From assembly GCF_006539545.1 (NCBI RefSeq), contig NZ_BJNF01000079.1, positions 1-42,309 of the forward strand: 42,309 nt of DNA. Reading direction: 5' to 3'. A model generated the notes under the pieces. The model saw only the letters and a list, made by a program, of their open reading frames with translations, did no database searches and was not told where the DNA came from. Positions 1 to 7,461 of the stretch are shown here, piece after piece. The translations under genes were made by a program, and so were the position numbers. Within the stretch, counting starts at the first letter, position 1. Each line of letters opens with the position of its first letter. This stretch comes from Nitrobacter winogradskyi. Lineage in GTDB: Bacteria; Pseudomonadota; Alphaproteobacteria; Rhizobiales; Xanthobacteraceae.

Positions 1-256
1 GCTCTAAAATTTGCACGATAGGTAGCATTGCGTCGTGAGTGGATCGAGGTCCCGTGTGATCGATAGCTCGATCGATAACGAGAGTATCCCAGCCTAGGTC
101 GAGCGGCCTGGCGCCAGCGCTTACGCCCAGCGATACTGCGAGCGCGCGATGTCACAATCTACACACAGACCGTCGTAATATGGACGGAAGCCGCACGCCA
201 GCCCTGGCTGTTGAGGCCATAGCCTCAATTATACGACGGTGACCTGCGCGTGCCCC
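1..256. other. Gene-free window edge downstream of type I secretion operon
   Basis: No convincing coding region is visible in these 256 bases. They lie 3' of the minus-strand HlyD gene. The only structure I can support is the nested inverted repeat described separately at 169-240. A small palindromic patch of GATCGAT-type sequence lies near 58-80. Confidence 0.5.
169..240 (-). terminator. Nested inverted repeat, possible terminator of the type I secretion operon
   Basis: An inner hairpin has perfect 7-bp arms (TTGAGGC at 211-217 and GCCTCAA at 222-228) with a 4-nt loop. It is enclosed by a second perfect 9-bp inverted repeat, ACCGTCGTA at 169-177 and TACGACGGT at 232-240. It sits just past the end of the minus-strand HlyD gene, which fits a transcription terminator, but there is no clear T-tract. 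An insertion or attachment scar is the alternative. Confidence 0.4.
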
Positions 257-1705
257 TCAGTATTCACGAATGCTCTCATCCAACCCACGTAGCAGAGGAT
301 ACAAGAAGTAAGATATCACACGCCGTTGGCCCACCTTCAGTTCCGCCGTGATAGCCATACCTGGAAGCAACTGCATGTGCTCCGGCTGCCGGCGCAATTT
401 CATATCGGCGACATCGACCAGAACCCGATAATACGGTGTCTGGATACGATGCGTCGGCTCGTTCTTGGCATCCGGCGTGAAGGCGTCGTAACTGACCACA
501 CGAACTGTACCTGAGCCGGCGCCGAACTTCTGGAACGGATACGCTTCATATTTGATCCGGACCGACTGTCCGATCCCGATCTGGCCGATATCACGTCCCT
601 CGACATCAACCTCGGCCTGTAATGGCACGTCTCGCGGCACCAGAACAAACAGCGTTTCCGCCTCCCGCGCAACCGACCCGACCGTGCGGTTGGCGATCTC
701 TAGTACGATGGCATCCGCCGGAGCGGTTAGCACGATCAGCTTTCGGCGAAGCTCGGCCTTCTTGAGATCCTCGGCAGCACTATTACGTTTTGCTACCGTC
801 TCCACCAAATCCTGAGATGCCTGCTTGCGAAAGTCCTCGATAAACACTTGACGATCAGCCGACACCTTGTCGACGCGGTGGGAATAATCTACTTGACTAC
901 CACGGACGCGCGAAAGATTGCTTTCAATATCAAGTCTGGCGTCCTGAGACAGTAGAAAATTCAGGCGCGATCCAACCTTTTTGTCCATCAAAGTACTGCG
1001 CATCGATTCAATCGAGTTCATAGTCTCCAATCGCTGCACCAGAACAGCTTCCTCGCTCCGGCTGGTCTCCAGGTTTGCGCGTGCGCTCGCGATCTGAGCA
1101 TCGAAGTTTTTCAATTGAGCAGCATTGAATAACTTCCGCTGCCGAAACAGTTTGTCCTGAAGGACTTGATCCGTATCCGAAGGATTAGTGACGGTGTAGT
1201 CTTGCCCCGCCAGTTCGGCATTGAGCCGATTAATTGCGGCATCCAGTTCTGCTGCCCGAACGCGAAGCTGGTCAAGGTCGGCCTGTGAAAAGGTCGGATC
1301 GAGCGTCGCGAGTACATCGCCGCGATTGACGACATCGCCAGCCCTGACATGGATCTCACGAATGACCGATGTCTCCAGCGGCTGAACGACAAGGTTTGGC
1401 CGGGTCGTGATCAACTTGCCTTGCGCGGTCACGATCATATCGATATGCGAAACGGTGGCCCACACCGTGGCCGCGAATATCAACGCCACTACGCAATACA
1501 GCGTCGTACGCGCTAGACGCGGCGGCTTGCGCTCCTCGATCTCCATCGCATCCGACTGAAATTCGTTGACGATGGGTGGTCTTGCCGGAAGCGCTCTCGA
1601 TATGTCGCGTTTGCGACGCCGATTGTCGCGCAGCCTAGCCAGGCCGCTTTGCTTGACCTGGGCCGGCTTCTTGAAATCGTCCGACTTTTCTGTAGAGCCG
1701 GTCAT
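257..1705 (-). CDS. HlyD-family type I secretion membrane fusion protein
   Basis: Periplasmic adaptor that would link the inner-membrane ABC exporter encoded just upstream to an outer-membrane TolC-like channel. After a basic, disordered N-terminus there is one membrane segment (CVVALIFAATVWATV). A biotinyl-lipoyl half-motif follows around VIREIHVRAGDVVNRGDVL, then a long coiled coil, then the second lipoyl half (LTAPADAIVLEI). The beta-barrel contains GQIGIGQSVRIKYEAYPF, and the C-terminus reads YFLYPLLRGLDESIRE, both typical of HlyD. I chose the ATG at 1705 because it forms a 4-bp ATGA overlap with the stop of the ABC gene and has a GAGG about 8 bases upstream. A longer in-frame start at 1753 would run back into the ABC gene. 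The translation-coupled pair supports one transporter. No TolC homologue is in the window. Confidence 0.9.
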   Translation of the reverse strand: MTGSTEKSDDFKKPAQVKQSGLARLRDNRRRKRDISRALPARPPIVNEFQSDAMEIEERKPPRLARTTLYCVVALIFAATVWATVSHIDMIVTAQGKLITTRPNLVVQPLETSVIREIHVRAGDVVNRGDVLATLDPTFSQADLDQLRVRAAELDAAINRLNAELAGQDYTVTNPSDTDQVLQDKLFRQRKLFNAAQLKNFDAQIASARANLETSRSEEAVLVQRLETMNSIESMRSTLMDKKVGSRLNFLLSQDARLDIESNLSRVRGSQVDYSHRVDKVSADRQVFIEDFRKQASQDLVETVAKRNSAAEDLKKAELRRKLIVLTAPADAIVLEIANRTVGSVAREAETLFVLVPRDVPLQAEVDVEGRDIGQIGIGQSVRIKYEAYPFQKFGAGSGTVRVVSYDAFTPDAKNEPTHRIQTPYYRVLVDVADMKLRRQPEHMQLLPGMAITAELKVGQRRVISYFLYPLLRGLDESIREY

Positions 1706-3933
1706 GCGACGTGCCTCATCTGTTGATTCCACAGATGACGATACATCGAACACTTTTTCAAAAGACCGTCATGACGATCGATATCGATGACGCGCCCCCG
1801 GTCGATGACGAGTATCGCGTCCGCCTCGGACAACATCGAGAGCCGATGCGACACGATGATTACGGTGCGCCCTGAAGCGATCCGCCGCAGATTCCTGCGA
1901 ATGATCATCTCGCTTTCAGAATCGAGCGCACTCGTCGCTTCATCGAGTATCAGTACGCGAGGATTGACGATCAGCGCACGGGCGATCGCAAGTCGCTGCT
2001 TCTGCCCTCCTGAGAGATTCGATGCGTTCTCCTCGAGCATCGTGTCGAAACCACGTGGCAAACGCTCAATAAATTCATCGGCGCCAGCCAGTTGGGCCGC
2101 CTGCACAACTTCAGAAAAAGTCGCCCCCCGTTTCACGCTTGCGATGTTGTCCCGCACGGTGCCGCGAAACAGGAAATTGTCCTGCAATACCAGACCGAGA
2201 TTCTGACGCAGATGCGCAAGGTCTAGCTCACGCGCGTCATAGCCATCGACCCGCACCAGTCCATCCTGAACTGGGTGAAGACCAGATATCATACGGGTAA
2301 TCGTCGTCTTTCCAGAACCGCTCCTGCCGACGATTCCGAACACCTTGCCCGGTTCGATACCGAAAGACACGTTGTCGAGTGCCAGCGGTGCATCGGGACT
2401 GTAACGAAACGATACGTTCTCGAACTCGATCTTTCCAGTCAGCTCCGGCCGCAGTCCCTCGCGAGAGGTCTCTCGTTCCGGCTTCTGGTTCATCACTTCG
2501 CCGAGCATCCTCACCGCAAGCGCGACTTCCTGATACTCATGAACCATTGTCACCATTTGAACGAGCGGTCCCGAAACCCGGTTAGCAAGCATGTTGAACG
2601 CGACAAGCGCGCCGATCGTCATTTCACCGCTAAAGACGTCCAATGCCCCCAGGCCAATGATTCCAAGGGACATCAGCTTCTCCAGCAATCCGGTGATCGA
2701 TTGTGCGCCTGCCGAAAGCTTTTCAACGCCGAAACGCATTTGCGTCGACTGCGCGCAACGATCATCCCACTGCCGCCCCTGCAATGGCTCCATCGCAAGC
2801 GACTTCACCGTGCGCATACCATGGACGGTTTCGACGAGAAGGGCTTGGCGCGTAGCCTCTGCTTCATAAAGCGATAACAATCGACGCTGGAACGGACCCA
2901 TCAACAAAACGACAATCGTCCCGCTAAGTGCGGTAAAGGCCAGCACGAGACCGGTCAGCTTAACGCTGTAGAATGCGAGCACCGGAATGAAGACGAATAG
3001 CGAAATGGTATCCAGCATCGTGACGAACATCCTGCCCGTCAGGAATTCACGGATACGCGCCGCCTGTTGCATATGCTTGACAAGGACGCCTGCGGAGATG
3101 TGCTCAAAGAAAGCGACAGGTAAACCAAGCAGATGACCGAACGTCTTGGTGGCGACGCGAATGTCTACCCGGTTAGTGGCATAGAGCATCAGATAGCGGC
3201 GGAGAAACCCGAAAATCGCATCGAATATCAACGCGCCGATCGCGCCGACCGCCAGGACATACAACGTTGTGAAGCTTTCGTGGACAAGAACCTTGTCAAT
3301 CACGAGCTGAAAGAAAATTGGAAGAACCAGCCCCAGCGCGTAAAGAAGGATCGCGGCGACGGCAACATCAACGAACAACCGCCACTCGCGCAGCAACTCC
3401 GGGACAAACCAACGAAAGCTGAAGTTCCCTAGTTCGCCGGCCGAACGATTATTGCGTTTGACCAGGAAGACGACGCCGCTCCAGTTGGCGCAGAAGCGAG
3501 CCCTATCCACGATGACAGGCTCATTCAAACGCTCGGCAAGCGGATCGATCACCTGAACAAACTGCTCGCCGTCCGGCGCCGCAGCGGCAGCGGTCACCAC
3601 GACCCAATTGCCGTTAGCGAGTTGCACCACGGCGGGGTATGCCTCGCCGAGCTCAAACAACGTTCGCCAGTCGGTCGTCGTGGTGCGCGCGCGCAACCCT
3701 GCTCTCTTCGCCATCCGCAGCATCATCGCCCGCGACACAGTTTCCTGGCCGATGGCGTACGTATGCTTCAGGCGTTCTACCGAAAGGTCGATGCCGTGAT
3801 GAGCCGCAACCCACGCAAGACATTCGAGCGCCGTCCGACTCCCCGCATCAGAACCTTCAGCCTGAGGGAGGCTTACGACTTCGGCTACGCAGTTGTCATT
3901 CTGAGCAGCCTCAGCGGAAATTGGTTGAGACAT
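1702..3933 (-). CDS. HlyB-like type I secretion ABC transporter with degenerate C39 domain
   Basis: Inner-membrane exporter ATPase/permease of about 743 residues. Residues ~30-150 form a C39-peptidase-like domain. The segment aligning with the catalytic DCGxxC stretch of true peptidases reads RTALEC, so the nucleophilic cysteine is missing. This is the HlyB pattern, where the domain recognises rather than cleaves the substrate. The transmembrane region follows (e.g. LFVDVAVAAILLYALGLVLP). The nucleotide-binding domain has Walker A GRSGSGKTT near 536, signature LSGGQKQR near 640, Walker B VLILDE near 662 and the switch His in VSHRL. ATG 3933 is preferred over an upstream GTG at 3987. It lies inside the end of the preceding small gene (23-base overlap), and its stop overlaps the HlyD start, so the three genes form one operon. 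The substrate is unknown; no RTX gene is adjacent. Confidence 0.92.
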   Translation of the reverse strand: MSQPISAEAAQNDNCVAEVVSLPQAEGSDAGSRTALECLAWVAAHHGIDLSVERLKHTYAIGQETVSRAMMLRMAKRAGLRARTTTTDWRTLFELGEAYPAVVQLANGNWVVVTAAAAAPDGEQFVQVIDPLAERLNEPVIVDRARFCANWSGVVFLVKRNNRSAGELGNFSFRWFVPELLREWRLFVDVAVAAILLYALGLVLPIFFQLVIDKVLVHESFTTLYVLAVGAIGALIFDAIFGFLRRYLMLYATNRVDIRVATKTFGHLLGLPVAFFEHISAGVLVKHMQQAARIREFLTGRMFVTMLDTISLFVFIPVLAFYSVKLTGLVLAFTALSGTIVVLLMGPFQRRLLSLYEAEATRQALLVETVHGMRTVKSLAMEPLQGRQWDDRCAQSTQMRFGVEKLSAGAQSITGLLEKLMSLGIIGLGALDVFSGEMTIGALVAFNMLANRVSGPLVQMVTMVHEYQEVALAVRMLGEVMNQKPERETSREGLRPELTGKIEFENVSFRYSPDAPLALDNVSFGIEPGKVFGIVGRSGSGKTTITRMISGLHPVQDGLVRVDGYDARELDLAHLRQNLGLVLQDNFLFRGTVRDNIASVKRGATFSEVVQAAQLAGADEFIERLPRGFDTMLEENASNLSGGQKQRLAIARALIVNPRVLILDEATSALDSESEMIIRRNLRRIASGRTVIIVSHRLSMLSEADAILVIDRGRVIDIDRHDGLLKKCSMYRHLWNQQMRHVA

Positions 3934-4243
3934 TGGGTAGCCGCGGGTTCTGAGAATGATCGGCACTTTCAGGCGTCGCACCGGCACGCGCCGGCTCAGG
4001 CTGTACTCTCGGTGCGTTTCGTTTCACGACGCCTGCATCGACCAAACCCTGCAATGCGTTCTGCATCACTTCCACCGAGTTGGCGAAGCCTTCGATCGAA
4101 AAGATGACCCGCTGGCAAAACACCTTCTTTGGCGTATTGTTGGCATCGCGCTCGGTTGGCGATAGGCTGACGAGATCGACACGAACGATCGAACCGCCAA
4201 CCATTATCTCACCGATTCCGTCCGTGTAGATTTGATCGTGCAT
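3911..4243 (-). CDS. Small conserved-looking protein of unknown function, first gene of T1SS operon
   Basis: A 110-residue cytosolic protein with no signal peptide or membrane segment. I do not recognise its family. The first ~75 residues look well folded: IVRVDLVSLSPTERD, then VFCQRVIFSIEGFANSV, then an amphipathic helix around VMQNALQGLVDAGVVK. The last ~35 residues are Pro/Ala-rich and probably disordered. A near-ideal ribosome-binding site (AGGAGG, 5 bases before ATG 4243) and the 23-base overlap with the ABC exporter gene argue that it is a real, co-translated gene. By position it could be a secretion accessory or chaperone, or a small exported product. This is inference from context only. 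Confidence 0.75.
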   Translation of the reverse strand: MHDQIYTDGIGEIMVGGSIVRVDLVSLSPTERDANNTPKKVFCQRVIFSIEGFANSVEVMQNALQGLVDAGVVKRNAPRVQPEPARAGATPESADHSQNPRLPNVSTNFR

Positions 4244-4511
4244 TGTGTCCTCCTATTCAGTTAGCCGTCGGGATAAACGCTCGTGCGGAATGGAGCCGAT
4301 GCGCTGGCCGCGCGAGTGGTGGCCGACATGCCATTGGCGTGATCGCGTGAAGAAACTAGATAGGCAGAATATGTCGTCGCCAAATGACACGAGCCAACAT
4401 AGTCCGTTCCAAAAAGTGGTTGTCCGAACGTGCAGAATCGGCCCCGAGTCGGCTGCCTCATAATTTAACTGCTGCAACGACGTTGCCCTGGTTAGGACAA
4501 CCAGCCGAGTC
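4244..4511. other. Gap upstream of T1SS operon; no supported gene
   Basis: No convincing coding sequence. A minus-strand open frame (4253-4525) ends 10 bases before the operon's first gene, but it begins at TTG without a ribosome-binding site and has unremarkable composition, so I do not call it. The promoter for the secretion operon should lie here, reading leftward. An AT-rich patch at about 4455-4470 is a candidate -10 area, but no clear -35/-10 pair stands out. Confidence 0.4.
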
Positions 4512-4577
4512 CTATGCGTGAGCAAGGATTAAGGTAGCCCTGACCATCATCGGGGCGGCAATCGTGATTACCATCAT
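4512..4577 (-). CDS. Tiny 21-codon ORF with strong ribosome-binding site (leader peptide or remnant)
   Basis: Starts with two consecutive ATG codons at 4577 and 4574 and encodes a 21-residue hydrophobic peptide beginning MMVITIAAPMMV. It is preceded by AAGAGGAGG 4-7 bases upstream, one of the best ribosome-binding sites in the window. Its ATG forms an ATGA overlap with the stop of a minus-strand frame ending at 4574. It may be a leader peptide or small membrane peptide upstream of the secretion operon, or the stump of a decayed gene. The function is unknown. Confidence 0.3.
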   Translation of the reverse strand: MMVITIAAPMMVRATLILAHA

Positions 4578-4924
4578 GATGCCTCCTCTTTGATTTTCGG
4601 GGAAGAAGCCGAACGCAGTGCTTCAAATTGATCTTCGCGATTCCGCCCAAGAGGCGTCGCCAGAAAACTTTCGCAACGCCTATAACCTCTGGAAAACACA
4701 AGTCTTCTTTTGATTTTCCGGTCGGTATGGAAACTAAGACGTTTGCCTATAGGTTGAACGAACGCCGTCTTTCGGACCTGCGCCGGACCCTTCATGGCAA
4801 GCTTGCCCCTCATCCTTCGAATGGCAGCCATTTCAAGAGAAAATTTCTCATGTTGGGTAACGATCCGTCCGAGCGAAAAAGTGAGAAAGACCTGTCTGGT
4901 TTGATCAACTGAGTTGGCACGCAT
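4574..4924 (-). CDS. Hypothetical 116-residue ORF of doubtful reality
   Basis: A basic, Arg/Lys-rich frame starting at ATG 4924, with no recognisable domain, no membrane segment and no clear Shine-Dalgarno. Its only support is that it ends in an ATGA overlap with the tiny ORF that has a strong ribosome-binding site. The surroundings are IS and gene debris, and an overlapping plus-strand frame of similar quality exists, so it may be non-coding. Confidence 0.2.
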   Translation of the reverse strand: MRANSVDQTRQVFLTFSLGRIVTQHEKFSLEMAAIRRMRGKLAMKGPAQVRKTAFVQPIGKRLSFHTDRKIKRRLVFSRGYRRCESFLATPLGRNREDQFEALRSASSPKIKEEAS

Positions 4925-5029
4925 GGCAACACTCGCTCACCACAGCCCCCGTCTTTGGTGTGTCTCACAGCGCCCCCAAAGGTTCAACGCAACTTTAAGA
5001 AAAACTCTGCACCAGGGTTAAACTGCGGA

Positions 5030-5190
5030 GAGCCTAAACCGCCGTGGGTTTACCGGAATCCGTTTCGTTTGGGTCACGCTGCCATGGCTTTCTCTTGCAG
5101 CGTACGTATTAGCGCTCCTCGGCTTCGGCCGGCGGGATGTTGCCGATGGGCCCTAGCAGCTGGCGATTGTTGAACTAGTCGACCCAGTGG
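5030..5190 (-). pseudogene. IS3-family transposase C-terminal remnant
   Basis: The minus strand reads VD*FNNRQLLGPIGNIPP, then AEAEER, then a stop, then (after a frame change) QEKAMAA. This matches the classic C-terminus of IS3-family OrfB transposases (the WVDWFNNRRLLEPIGNIPP type, followed by AEAE and an AMAA end). In-frame stops and a frameshift show it is dead. The sequence past the transposase end (about 4960-5030) is probably the former IS right end. I cannot identify terminal inverted repeats. Confidence 0.75.
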
Positions 5191-5358
5191 CAGCCAATTT
5201 CAACTTGACGGTCACGGGTTTGTCGTCAGGAAACTGGCTCCGAATAATTCGGCCTCCGCCATATCGGCGCCGATCGGCAATAAGGATGGAACTGATCAGA
5301 AAATAGGCGTTAGCGTAACAGGCAACATGAAAGAGACGGTGCGAGCACCGAGATATTG
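5191..5358. other. Gap with no supported gene
   Basis: Between the IS3 scrap and the LysR tail I see no recognisable coding sequence or clear repeat. It is probably decayed sequence. Confidence 0.4.
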
Positions 5359-5625
5359 TCACTCATAGATTGGATAAATTGGACGGGTTGCAACAGGGAC
5401 ATATGTCCGCAATGAAGCGCAGAAAAGATTCGGGGTCCACCGGCTCATCTCTCGGGCGAGGTCAAGTAAGCCTCTCAACGCGGCAGAGTGGTTGAATGCG
5501 GAACAGACGGCTGAGAAGGCGACCGGCTCGGCTTCGTCGTAAACGGTCAGAAAATCGACGCCCGGTATCGGCTGAAGCGCCGCGGACGCACCGACAATGG
5601 TGACGCCAAAATCCTGCGCGGCCAT
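5359..5625 (-). pseudogene. LysR-type regulator, C-terminal fragment
   Basis: The 88-residue frame resembles the last part of LysR-family effector-binding domains: FGVTIVGASAALQPIPGV, then a strand ending VAFSAVCSAFNHSAAL, then a helix RGLLDLAREMSR. The PIPGV and SAALRxLLxLA elements are the usual end of the periplasmic-binding-like fold. The DNA-binding helix-turn-helix and about 200 N-terminal residues are missing, and upstream sequence in this frame is unrelated, so it is a truncated relic beside IS debris. The assignment is pattern-based and not certain. Confidence 0.55.
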
Positions 5626-5909
5626 TTTTAGTATAGATCAAAGAAACAAGCGGGAGCCGTCCGCCAAGAGTCGGGGGAGCGGCTGAGGGTACTGCGTCCA
5701 AGTCTATTGATATTGGAACGGACGACGCATTCGGGCAAGTCCTTATGCAATGACTTCGATATCTCCATCTCGCGAGGATATTCCTAGCCTGTCGGCATAC
5801 GCACGCAGCGTGCGCGCGGGCTAATGTTTGTTTTTGGATTGATGATACTGATCGCACCAGGATATAATCATAAAACTCAATGCAATAGGTGTCGGCGACG
5901 TAATCCCAG
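5626..5909. other. Gap with no supported gene upstream of the protease
   Basis: A minus-strand frame spans much of this (to 5920) but has no recognisable motif and overlaps the LysR tail in another frame. An AT-rich section around 5820-5885 may hold the promoter of the protease gene. Nothing else is supported. Confidence 0.35.
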
Positions 5910-6728
5910 ATGGCCCTCATTTGCCACGCGGCCCGTCCCGCCCGTTCCTGGAAGAAGAGGATTTGCCTCCTGAGACAAGCGAAACTGCACTTGCCCTTTC
6001 ATTGGTGGAGGCTGTATGTTTTTGCAGTCGCTGCCCTTCTCCATCTCCCCTCCCCTGCACTCAGCGAGGGCATAAAGCTCACCGGGTGGCCGCTTACCTC
6101 CGTGGGGCGGGTCAATGTCATCACCGGAGCGGGACGCCGGTCCCAATGCACCGGGACCCTAGTTGGCTCTCGTCACGTCCTCACGGCGGCTCACTGTCTC
6201 TTCAATACCGCACGAGGCACGTGGGCTCACCCGACCTCCATTCACTTTGTGGCCGGTTACGCGAAGGGTGAGTTTAAGGCGCACTCGCTAGCAGCCTCCT
6301 ATGTGAAGAGTGAAGAGTTTGAGGTGACGACGCCGCTACAGCCCGCGATGGCGTCTCGGGACTGGGCGATTATCGAGCTTGCTGAGCCGATCGACCTCAA
6401 GCCCATCAGAGTTCAATCCGTGAACGAAGGTGACGTCGCATCGTCCGGGATCGTGAGAGCTGGTTATCGAGGGGATCGCGCCCACGTGCTGACAGTCCAG
6501 CAGGACTGCTCGGTCAGGCCCGTCTCTACTCCCGCCGCCCTCTTGCTTCATACGTGTAGCTCAGTCTCGGGCGAGTCGGGGTCGGCGCTCTTAAGGGTGG
6601 GGAGGCGCGGTGAGCCGGAGATCGTTGGGATCCTTGTCGCCAGTTCTAAACACGAAAGCGCGCCACCGTCATTGGCAGTGCCGTCCAGCACCTTCGCGGA
6701 TGCCGTCAAAACGGCGCTCAGCCGGTAA
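5910..6728 (+). CDS. Secreted trypsin-like (S1 family) serine protease
   Basis: 272 residues. The catalytic triad of the chymotrypsin fold is visible: His95 in LTAAHC, Asp151 in SRDWAIIEL and Ser223 in SGESGSALL. The last differs from the usual GDSGGP and resembles glutamyl-endopeptidase/V8-type bacterial members. A membrane or signal segment lies at about residues 33-52 (WWRLYVFAVAALLHLPSPALS) and would be cleaved after ALS, so the product should act in the periplasm or outside. The ATG at 5910 leaves an unusually long basic stretch before the signal. A TTG about 27 codons later, just before the hydrophobic segment, is an alternative start; neither has a strong ribosome-binding site. It stands alone between gene debris and the small membrane protein genes. 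Confidence 0.8.
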   Translation: MALICHAARPARSWKKRICLLRQAKLHLPFHWWRLYVFAVAALLHLPSPALSEGIKLTGWPLTSVGRVNVITGAGRRSQCTGTLVGSRHVLTAAHCLFNTARGTWAHPTSIHFVAGYAKGEFKAHSLAASYVKSEEFEVTTPLQPAMASRDWAIIELAEPIDLKPIRVQSVNEGDVASSGIVRAGYRGDRAHVLTVQQDCSVRPVSTPAALLLHTCSSVSGESGSALLRVGRRGEPEIVGILVASSKHESAPPSLAVPSSTFADAVKTALSR

Positions 6729-7064
6729 AGGCGCAGCCCTTGAGTTATAATAGCAGAGTTTCGCTCTCCCCGCACCGATGTAGTTTCTGAGCATAATGCT
6801 TGGGGCCTCTCCCCACACGCGTTCACACTTGGAAGCCATCGCCCACCCTCAAGAGCCAGATCGATTCATCTTCGATCCAGTCCATCAAATACCGGGACTA
6901 AACAACTAGGTCGGGCGAGGCAGAATCCTATCCCGGATCCGGGGGCGGTTGGTTCTCTCGCTTAAAAATGTCGTGCGGATTAATGATATAGTGTATAAGT
7001 TAAAGAGGTTTTCTTATTTCTAGATATGTTTGCGTTGATAGTTCGAGCAATGTGGGAGACGCAG
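6729..7064. other. Intergenic region with probable promoter of small membrane protein gene
   Basis: No gene is supported. The right half (about 6965-7025) turns AT-rich, with TATAGT and TATAAG hexamers near 6985-7000 that could serve as a -10 element. GGAG at 7054-7057 is the ribosome-binding site for the gene starting at 7065. Confidence 0.4.
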
Positions 7065-7313
7065 ATGTTCACCCCGGCGTTCCTTGGCACTAAACCTTTT
7101 TTCGGTATTATTTTCGCTCTGATGGTCGCAGCCGGGACTGGCTATGTGTATTATAATGGCGGTTTATCCACCGATCTACCCGCCTCTCCTCCCCAGTGGA
7201 AGCCGGGCGGCGTCCATGGAGCGCCAGGGCCTTTGATGGGAGCGACGGGGCTTCCCCTGCTTGTTGCTTATTGCGTTTATCGCCTTGTCCGCCGCCGTCG
7301 CAAAGCTGAGTGA
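7065..7313 (+). CDS. Small membrane protein of unknown family, copy A (YYNGGL / GGVHGAPGP)
   Basis: 82 residues from ATG 7065, which has GGAG six bases upstream and gives the same length as its paralogue at 7912. An in-frame ATG at 7026 would add 13 residues but lacks a ribosome-binding site. Layout: N-terminal membrane helix (FFGIIFALMVAAGTGY), then VYYNGGLS, a short loop ending QWKPGGVHGAPGPLMGA, a second hydrophobic segment (GLPLLVAYCVYRL) and an Arg/Lys-rich cytoplasmic tail. The conserved Gly/Pro-rich loop would sit on one side of the membrane between the two helices. I do not recognise the family and assign no function. It is separated from its paralogue by an IS5 fragment. Confidence 0.7.
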   Translation: MFTPAFLGTKPFFGIIFALMVAAGTGYVYYNGGLSTDLPASPPQWKPGGVHGAPGPLMGATGLPLLVAYCVYRLVRRRRKAE

Positions 7314-7333
7314 GACTGTTTGACGTGCCACGC

Positions 7334-7358
7334 GATGCCCGGCTCAAGACCGGGCATC
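7334..7358 (+). repeat. GATGCCCGG palindrome, REP-like hairpin or terminator after copy A
   Basis: A perfect 9-bp inverted repeat, GATGCCCGG at 7334-7342 and CCGGGCATC at 7350-7358, with a 7-base loop (CTCAAGA). The CCCGGxxCAAxxCCGGGCAT layout, and the GCCGGCAATGACGG echo at about 7421-7435, match the dispersed palindromes common between genes in Bradyrhizobiaceae. It could also terminate the upstream gene. There is no T-tract. Confidence 0.5.
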
Positions 7359-7461
7359 GAGCGGATCCTACCAACCGAGCGGCCTTCGTGGATGAAGCAA
7401 TAGTCGTCTTTCAGCTTGTCGCCGGCAATGACGGTGAGACGGATTAGGAGTAAGAGCCTAT

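Noticed and set aside
1702-4243. Bacteriocin/microcin maturation system based on the C39-like domain
   Set aside because: The catalytic Cys position is not Cys and no GG-leader peptide gene is found nearby; the HlyB-like reading fits better.
4253-4525. 90-codon minus-strand frame just upstream of the secretion operon
   Set aside because: TTG start without a ribosome-binding site, no motif, unremarkable composition; its position before the operon is the only point in its favour.
5462-5920. 152-codon minus-strand frame over the LysR tail and upstream DNA
   Set aside because: Overlaps the LysR-like frame in another reading frame and has no recognisable motif.
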